From contig OY759215.1 in NCBI GenBank assembly GCA_963662175.1, forward strand, positions 12,761,079 through 12,825,078: a stretch of DNA of 64,000 nt, written 5' to 3'. The DNA is from Aradus depressus. Lineage: Eukaryota > Arthropoda > Insecta > Hemiptera > Aradidae. This document shows positions 58,401-64,000 of this stretch, piece after piece. The notes beneath the pieces were generated by a model. It was given only the letters and a program-made list of their open reading frames with translations. It made no database searches and was not told where the DNA came from. The position numbers were made by a program, and so were the translations under genes. Position 1 is the stretch's first letter. Each line of letters opens with the position of its first letter.

Positions 58401-61400
58401 GACTTTGTCAATTACTATTTATCAATATTATATTATATAGGCTATAGTCCATTTTTTTGGGGCGGCGTTAAAATGAAACCACAACATCCAATTAAATTAA
58501 GACAATTATCTGAATATGACAGATTAACCTAAATTGGCCTCTTAACTGTCAAGTCCAAAAAAAGATCATATTCTCTAAGGAATAATATAATGTATATTTG
58601 ATAAGTCGAACTCACTCTACAATATTCTTTAGAAGCAATAATATCGTAAGTTCCAAGCACCAATTCAGCTCTTTCAAAGCGATCCATCCTCTGCCCAGTA
58701 TGGTCCAAATGTTGAAAATATTCTGCTGGTACTAAAAAAAAAAGTTTAAATTACATTTTAATAAATTTTCAAACCAGTGAATTCATGACTTCGCTGTTTT
58801 ACAACGTTTCATGACTGACCGTAGGACTTGTATCAAGACCATTGTCATGAACTGAGTGATAGACTTGAGTAGTATAAATGTGACGTAGTGAGAGTAACTA
58901 TGCTTTGAGTCGAAAAGTAAATTCTACAAAGGAACAAAATGATTCAATTATATTTTTCGATTACAGCGAATCATTATAGATTATATCTTTAGCTAAAATT
59001 AGCTTCTACTCCAAGCTCTGAACTCCATCTAAAAAAATAGTTTCTTTTTCTGTCCTTTTTCTGTCCAGAAGAGAACGCTCAACCAGCAGAAGCAGAATAT
59101 ACCGTAATATACAGTTATTTGCTGTTGAGACGTTTGACACCTTTACCGACTTGGCCTACGAAGTCTATACAGTTCATTGTAACTCAACTTCACAACAGTT
59201 CTTTATATGGTTCCAGTTCGTTTTTTTTTTTCGGGGAAACATTTTAAAGCAACAAGAAAATTTAAAAAATTGTGAAATTCTCAGTGTGTTCATTTGAACC
59301 AGCGTGATTTCAAAATGAGCTCTTTCAAGGGAAGCAGACAACATGGATCTGAATTAAGTTTCTTAAATTTCACTAATTGGCGATCACCAAGAGCGGAAAC
59401 TTGTGTACAGAATCCGTAAATCGTGTACTGATTAACTTAGTAAAGTTATTCGTATAAAATTATAGTCTTATTAAATTTTACACTAGAAATTCTTCTTCTA
59501 GTACAAATGGGGTTTCGAACGGAAGCATATTGGTCCTTAGCCTGAATTTGAATTTTGTTTTTTAAATTTAATCCCACCATGTCGATAACGATAGGATTGA
59601 ATAGAAAAAGAGAGAAAAAAAATGGTTACACAACGTAATTCTTATCATAAAACATCAGATGTATTTATATATATGTATATATATTATTTATATACATATT
59701 CTGTCTCTTTTCTACACACTTCTAGAACGGGCGGAGCCCCTAATAATAAATATTTTTTTTATTTTTGTCCAAATTTCTTCAATTCTAGTTTTACTGACCA
59801 TCCAACCACTTTTTATCATTCATTAAAAGTTAATTTCGAAAGCTAATGGTTTTTTGTTTATATTATAATCTTTTGATCTATCAAAACGTTTCAACTAAAA
59901 ACAAATTTTCTGATTTAAGATTATGGCTTTATACACTGCGTTATAAAAAAATTAAAAAAACTGAATTAGTTTACTTTCAGCGTCTATTAAATATACACCC
60001 CCCAAGAAAACTATAATGATATTAGGTTTTCTGAACTGTTTTAGAATGCAGTTATTAAACTAGATTTTATAGAGAATCTTGACAAAAAAAAAAGTAATTT
60101 ACCTTCAGTGGTGGCTTTACACAGAAGACAGTGGAATCTTCGGCCTCCATCAATGAACTGCATATTGGGACACATATAAGCCTTACATCTGATACATCTG
60201 ACAGGGCCTATCTCGCCAAAGTTGACCAATGGGGGAGGCTGTTCTTCGTCAAGTACCTCCGCCATAGGACTCAGCACCAGACCAAAGGGAACTGCTGTCT
60301 GCTCAACAAAATGTAATATGTATACGTATGTATATATGATTAATTTTATAAATGCATGTTACATTACAGTAGATATCGGCATTAAAATATTCAATGACAA
60401 ATACTCATCCACCAAGTTCGTTCTTATTCTCGACAGACACTATTTCTGAAATGTATTAAAAACTGTCATGAATAATAATTGTTCCGAATATACATGTATC
60501 CGTTCCACAGATTTTTAGAATTTGAAATTCAATCGTCAGGTCAAATTTTGAAGAATTTTCCTTACAATAAACCTTATGACAGCAACAATGTTAAATAAAA
60601 TCTTTTAAATCAGATTTGACACAAAATAGGTCCAATTTTCGTTATGTGACAGTATTGTTTGTTTTTGTGACCCTTGCCCGGGCTTTATCGTCCACTACTA
60701 GAGCGCTCTTACATCGCTTTGCCTTTGGGAGTTCTAAATGTTGCCTACCCAGGTTTAGTTACCTTGGAAATGGGTTTTTAATAAGAATCTGATATCGCAA
60801 AAGCTTGGACCATCGAAGAACATCTACTATTGTTATATTCCCTTCTCTGATCTATTTGAATGTGCACATTTCTCATACTCTTTGAATACATGAATATTCT
60901 TCATAGAAAGTTCAGAGGAGCAATCCTGAATTTCTTTAAAAAGTGCATTAAAACATTGATAGTGAAAATTAATTTAGTTAATAATTTCTGTTGACATGAT
61001 TTTTCTCTCAATAAAATCAATAGATGCGTCCAAATGGCATTAGCGATGATGAAGTTATGTGTTAAGAATCACTTATATAAAATTATTTTCCAGATATAAT
61101 TATGATGAACTTTTTTTTTTTAGTTAATTTAAATGTTACCTGTTTCATGATGTCAGAAGAGATAGGAATGTTGTACATAGTTGAACGAACGAACCGAGGG
61201 CTAGAGTTGCCCTGGTCCTGAACTATAAAGTCGGTCGTCACCAGAGGGGGTACTTGGCCCTTTTGATTTGTGTAGAAGACTCCTGATCGGGTGTTCTGAT
61301 CTTCTTGCATCACTTGCATCTATAAACAACAAATCCTCATCTGAAAGTGCAAACCATGTAACTCTATTTACATATGGTAAAATTAATATGTGAATCAAAC

Positions 61401-63881
61401 CCAACTGTTAAGGGTATATATTGTTAGGTCACCTGCCACTAGAAAGAAACCTCCCAAAATCCCATTTGGGGAAAAACCATAATGGGAAAGTGGTGCCGAC
61501 GACTTTAAATAAGAAAACGTGTGAAAATGTGAGGGAAGGCGTCTTTTTCTATAATGTCATAATGTCACCGTGCTAGCTCTCTCAGTGTCTCCTCCTGGTA
61601 ATGTTTTAGTTAGGCGTTACAGTAGGGGAGGGTGACAGAAGATAGTGATGTGGGGAGGGGGAAGATGTTCGTAATTTCTGGACGATCCCTAATCAGTGAA
61701 ATTTACCGAACCTAAATTAAAGTCCCTAGAATACAATTTAAATTATTATTGTGATCTAATGCTATTCTATTTTTCCTAATACTATATATAATATTACTTA
61801 TTACTATTTAATCCTATTATTATTTACCATTTATTAATCTTTTTAAGTCGTATTAATTTTTATTATCATTTTGTAACATTTATTATAACTAGGCATTAAT
61901 ATTATTATACCAAACCAGAAGATAATGATTATTTTGATTTGAATTTTAAAGGTCAAAGATATATATTTATATTCATAAGATCTTTCTTGTTGGGAGCCAT
62001 GGTGGCCGAGCGGGCTAGAGCGTAGGGCTTTGGTCGCATGGTCTCACCATGGTTTGCGGGTTAGAATCCCGTCCGGGAGTGAGTTTTATTTGGTAGATAG
62101 AACTCCCTCCCGGGACCTTGGATGTTATAAGTAACTAGATATAATAACACATGGATGGATAGTGTGGTGTCTGCCGAGGCCAAAATAAAAAATAAATAAA
62201 TAAAAAAAAAAAAAATCTTTCTTATTCGTAAATAAGATTTATTATGTACTTAGGCGAAGGTATAATTTGATTTTTAAACAAGTTGTAATTGTATTTTGTT
62301 GTTCTATACTTGAACGCTATGTACTTAATTTCTACACTCTGACGGTCATCTGACCAAGAGGTCGTTTTTAGTATAAGATTTCTGATTTTCAAATTATTTG
62401 TATATGTGTATTTTATTTATGAATAAATAAAGACTTAATAATAATGAAAATAAATTAAAGTCCATTATGCCCCGATTCCCTGAAAAATTAGTTCTTAATT
62501 ATCCTTAAATTGCAAAAGAAATTTCCAAATACATGTGTCATGGGTTTTAGAATAAATAAATATTGTGTAGAGGGCACCGGTAGCTCAGTGGTATGCGTGC
62601 TTGACTTCTGAGCTCAAGGTTGTGGGTTCGTAGCCCGACCGAGGCCCTTAGTTTATTTTATCTGGGAGGTAAAATAAACTTAAGCACGCCGTCCTTCGGA
62701 TGGGACGTTAAGCGATGGTCCCTAGCCTATACGATGTCAGGTACTCGTTAAAGACCCCTACCCTAGATGAATAAAAATTTAGGGTAGGCAAAATTTAGGA
62801 CTCCCACAGTAGAGTCGGGCTCATGTCCACCAGAGTGACGAATGAGCGCTCTGGTAGTAGACGATATGACCTCGTAGTTAAAGCCCGGGCATGAGTCATA
62901 AAACCTAACCTAACCTATAAATATTGTTGAAACTTACTTAAGCTAAATTAAAATTGAGTAATATATTGTGTACGCCTAGTCATCGATCTTCTCTAACAAT
63001 TTACATTGTCAATAATGTAATTCCGTCAAAAAGCAAAAAAAGAGGTATACTTTCATTTCTTTAAAGTGTTGTGAGATAATATTGTATTTTTTGTACAATT
63101 ATTCAGTGTAATCACATTGAACAAAATTATTTCTAAGCGAAGAATACTTTTTTTTCTTTATTATTGTTGATATGCTTAAATTATATGAAACAAATAAAAT
63201 TAGTAAAACACATTCTTTATCTTTGAAGAAGGCCTCATTTCTTCTATAAGATTCCAAACAAATAAAAATTTAAATATGAATAGTTCTACAATTCAATATT
63301 TTGAGAGAAATGACACAAATGCATGTACAATGAACTCACATGTTTACAATAAAACTACATCTACATTTCTTTTCATCTTTATGAAGGAAGCTCTCAGCTT
63401 AAATTATTCTCTTAAAAATCAATAAAAAAAAAAAAAAAAATACAATAATTCATTGTGATCAGCAGATCGAATACCGTATACGACTGCATGTCTGTCCATC
63501 CATCTGTTTGTCTCCTAGTAATATTATTAAAAATACTGAAGCTACTCAGCTAAGTTTGCAAAAAATAATATATACTTACCAATAGCAAATAGAAAAAAAA
63601 AAAAAAAAATTATGCAAATTAAATGAAAGAACTACCGGGCTGGGCATTAGATCCGGATCTAACTTCCTAGCAGGCTGCTGTCCGTAGGCAGGCTGTGAGG
63701 CTGGATAACCAGGCATTGCCTGGGAGGGCGGCTGAGGGTAGCCAGGCATCGGCTGGGAGGGCGGCTGAGGGTAGCCAGGCATTGTCTGGGAGGACGGCTG
63801 AGGGTAGCCAGGCGTCGGCTGAGGTGGATATCCACCCATCATAGGTGGCGCGCCACTTTGCATACCTCCTGGCTGACCCTC
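46435..63881 (-). CDS. COPII coat subunit Sec24, C/D type (5' end outside window)
   Basis: Fourteen minus-strand exons are visible: 63636-63881, 61140-61319, 60103-60298, 58616-58731, 56992-57195, 55077-55283, 53782-53908, 53090-53250, 51927-52106, 50461-50662, 49777-49971, 48816-48998, 47804-47997 and 46435-46575. Phases agree throughout: 843 visible residues, then TAG. N-terminal exons lie beyond the right edge. Sec24 pairs with Sec23 at ER exit sites and binds export cargo. The first visible exon is Pro/Gln/Gly-rich with repeated [11 protein letters not shown] zinc finger follows (CIRC...CLLC, visible residues 177-202), then the trunk ([13 protein letters not shown]), beta-sandwich, helical region ([16 protein letters not shown]), gelsolin-like domain ([14 protein letters not shown]) and last helix ([20 protein letters not shown]). 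The finger sequence [19 protein letters not shown] points to the C/D class. Intron 47998-48815 has a GC donor. Acceptors of exons 60103-60298 and 50461-50662 could shift by 3 nt. Confidence 0.94.
46735..47110. repeat. Dispersed tandem-unit repeat
   Basis: About two and a half units with AATTTTGTGTCAATACATTC / CAATTGCGTGACAATACATT, each near a CCGATTTGACTAAAAAT-like step. It ends in CACAGACAGACAGAC and a T run. It lies in the last intron of Sec24. Related to 7140-7430 and 32820-33240. Confidence 0.7.
47395..47470 (+). repeat. Decayed hammerhead-type repeat
   Basis: CTGACGA at 47402-47408, then TGGCGTAAACAGAAACCAAT and a GTGACATTAGACAATAT end. Stem II and the core 3' part are mutated. Confidence 0.6.
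47531..47662 (-). mobile_element. SINE family 1 fragment
   Basis: CACCTAGGGCAGGGGTCTTT through ACGGCGTGCTTAAGTTTATT and GGGGCCTCAGC, reading as the middle of the SINE on the minus strand, in the last Sec24 intron. Confidence 0.85.
48810..48815 (-). other. GC-type 5' splice site in the Sec24C/D gene
   Basis: On the minus strand exon 48816-48998 ends ...CTACTAG and the intron opens GCAAGT, the standard strong context of GC-AG introns. Using it, the phase-1 exon joins AG-AATGGT of exon 47804-47997 and reads [13 protein letters not shown], the conserved gelsolin-domain start. The nearest GT (AAGTGC) would break the frame. Confidence 0.85.
50750..50900. repeat. Fold-back repeat, family A arms
   Basis: Arms with GAAATATTGTCTATTCCAC and complement (about 50776-50816 and 50862-50898). 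The centre has GATGATGGCC but no full hammerhead-like core. In a Sec24 intron. Confidence 0.75.
51115..51345 (-). mobile_element. SINE family 1 copy, partial
   Basis: ACTCATGCCCGGGCTTTAAC, CGAAAGCGCTCTTTCC-like, GAGTACCTGACATCGTACAC in SINE order on the minus strand; the tRNA-like head is lost. Confidence 0.85.
52298..52517 (-). mobile_element. SINE family 1 copy, partial
   Basis: GACTCATGCCCGGGCTTTTA, CCAGAGCGCTCTTTGGTCG and CATCCGAAGGACA in SINE order; the head is missing. In a Sec24 intron. Confidence 0.87.
54220..54320 (-). repeat. Decayed hammerhead-type repeat
   Basis: The minus strand has CTGACCATGTCGAAATCGGT followed by AGATTATG and a GAAATAGACATTAT-like end: the family order with a shortened stem II. 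Confidence 0.5.
55685..55730 (-). mobile_element. SINE family 1 tail fragment
   Basis: TTAGTTATATGACTCATGCC, CGGGCTTCAACTACAAGGTC: only the last 45 bp or so of the SINE. Confidence 0.7.
60655..60835 (-). mobile_element. SINE family 1 fragment, degenerate
   Basis: GTGACCCTTGCCCGGGCTTT, ACTACTAGAGCGCTCTTACA and GCCTACCCAGGTTTAGTTAC in SINE order with many changes. In a Sec24 intron. Confidence 0.65.
61989..62214 (+). mobile_element. SINE family 2, leucine/serine-tRNA-like head
   Basis: The head has GGTGGCCGAGCGGGCTAGAG (A-box region), a long variable arm and B box GGTTAGAATCCCGTCC, as in class II tRNAs. The body is short and the tail is A-rich with TAAA repeats. A 9-bp duplication ATCTTTCTT flanks it (61980-61988 and 62215-62223). 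In a Sec24 intron. Confidence 0.88.
62567..62916 (+). mobile_element. SINE family 1 copy, full length
   Basis: The head begins GGGCACCGGTAGCTCAGTGG, the B box is GGGTTCGTAGCCCGACC, and the tail is GAGTCATAAAACCTAACCTA. An 11-bp duplication ATAAATATTGT lies on both sides (62556-62566, 62917-62927). It is the cleanest copy for a consensus. Confidence 0.94.
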
Positions 63882-64000
63882 CTGACAACAAAAAGAACAA
63901 TGCATTTCAATATATTAAATGGATTAACATAAATTCACTAGTTGGTTATGTTCGAACACAGTTTGGTTATCATATGTTCTACTTAAAGTCAGTTAATTAA

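Noticed and set aside
62580..62645. Functional tRNA gene
   Set aside because: A and B boxes are present, but the acceptor arm does not close and the same sequence is repeated in about 15 dispersed copies: it is a SINE head.
62899..62917. Telomeric (TTAGG)n tract
   Set aside because: Only about three CCTAA units at the tail of a SINE inside its target duplication; it is a SINE tail variant, not a telomere.

Overview
This is a piece of an animal nuclear genome, most likely an insect and possibly a hemipteran. The support is AT-rich DNA, small exons with GT-AG introns, insect-like protein sequences, a SINE tail that runs into CCTAA repeats, and a heavy load of eukaryotic transposable elements. 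The species assignment is inference. Nothing in the window looks bacterial or viral.

Five conserved protein-coding genes were rebuilt exon by exon with consistent splice phases. (1) 5771-14380, minus strand: an SLC46-type (proton-coupled folate transporter-like) major facilitator, 9 exons, about 481 aa. (2) 19738-26812, plus: AMP-activated protein kinase beta subunit, 6 exons, 273 aa. (3) 28621-30313, minus: mitochondrial ribosomal protein mL48, 4 exons, 181 aa. (4) 33469-41559, plus: 26S proteasome lid subunit PSMD13/Rpn9, 8 exons, 381 aa. (5) 46435-63881, minus: COPII cargo-binding coat subunit of the Sec24C/D type, 14 exons visible and 843 residues visible; the N-terminus lies beyond the right edge. 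One Sec24 intron uses a GC-AG boundary. The genes have no common pathway; they are housekeeping neighbours.

Repeats fill much of the rest. The left edge (1-1390) holds two Helitron-like elements joined head to tail on the minus strand. A complete relative with 5'-TC, 3' hairpin and CTAG ends lies at 15123-16965. A tRNA-derived SINE family of about 330-350 bp occurs about 15 times, several copies with exact target-site duplications. Other elements are a second SINE family with a leucine/serine-tRNA-like head (61989-62214), a broken Tc1-like transposon with doubled terminal repeats inside AMPK-beta intron 1 (20506-22722), two TIR elements with 3-bp TAA/TTA duplications (6091-6657, inside a SINE; 39777-40361), a LINE 3' remnant, a tandem array of about 160-bp units (31070-32045), and several minisatellites.

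The most striking signal is a group of inverted-repeat (fold-back) elements in introns and intergenic DNA. Their centre carries a motif with the layout of a minimal hammerhead ribozyme: CTGANGA, a short stem II often closed by a GNRA loop, GAAA, a tiny palindromic stem III, then the partner strand of stem I. At least seven reasonably intact cores and several decayed ones are present. Hammerhead motifs are known from terminal repeats of Penelope-like retroelements, so these could be remnants of such elements or a non-autonomous relative; no reverse transcriptase is visible.
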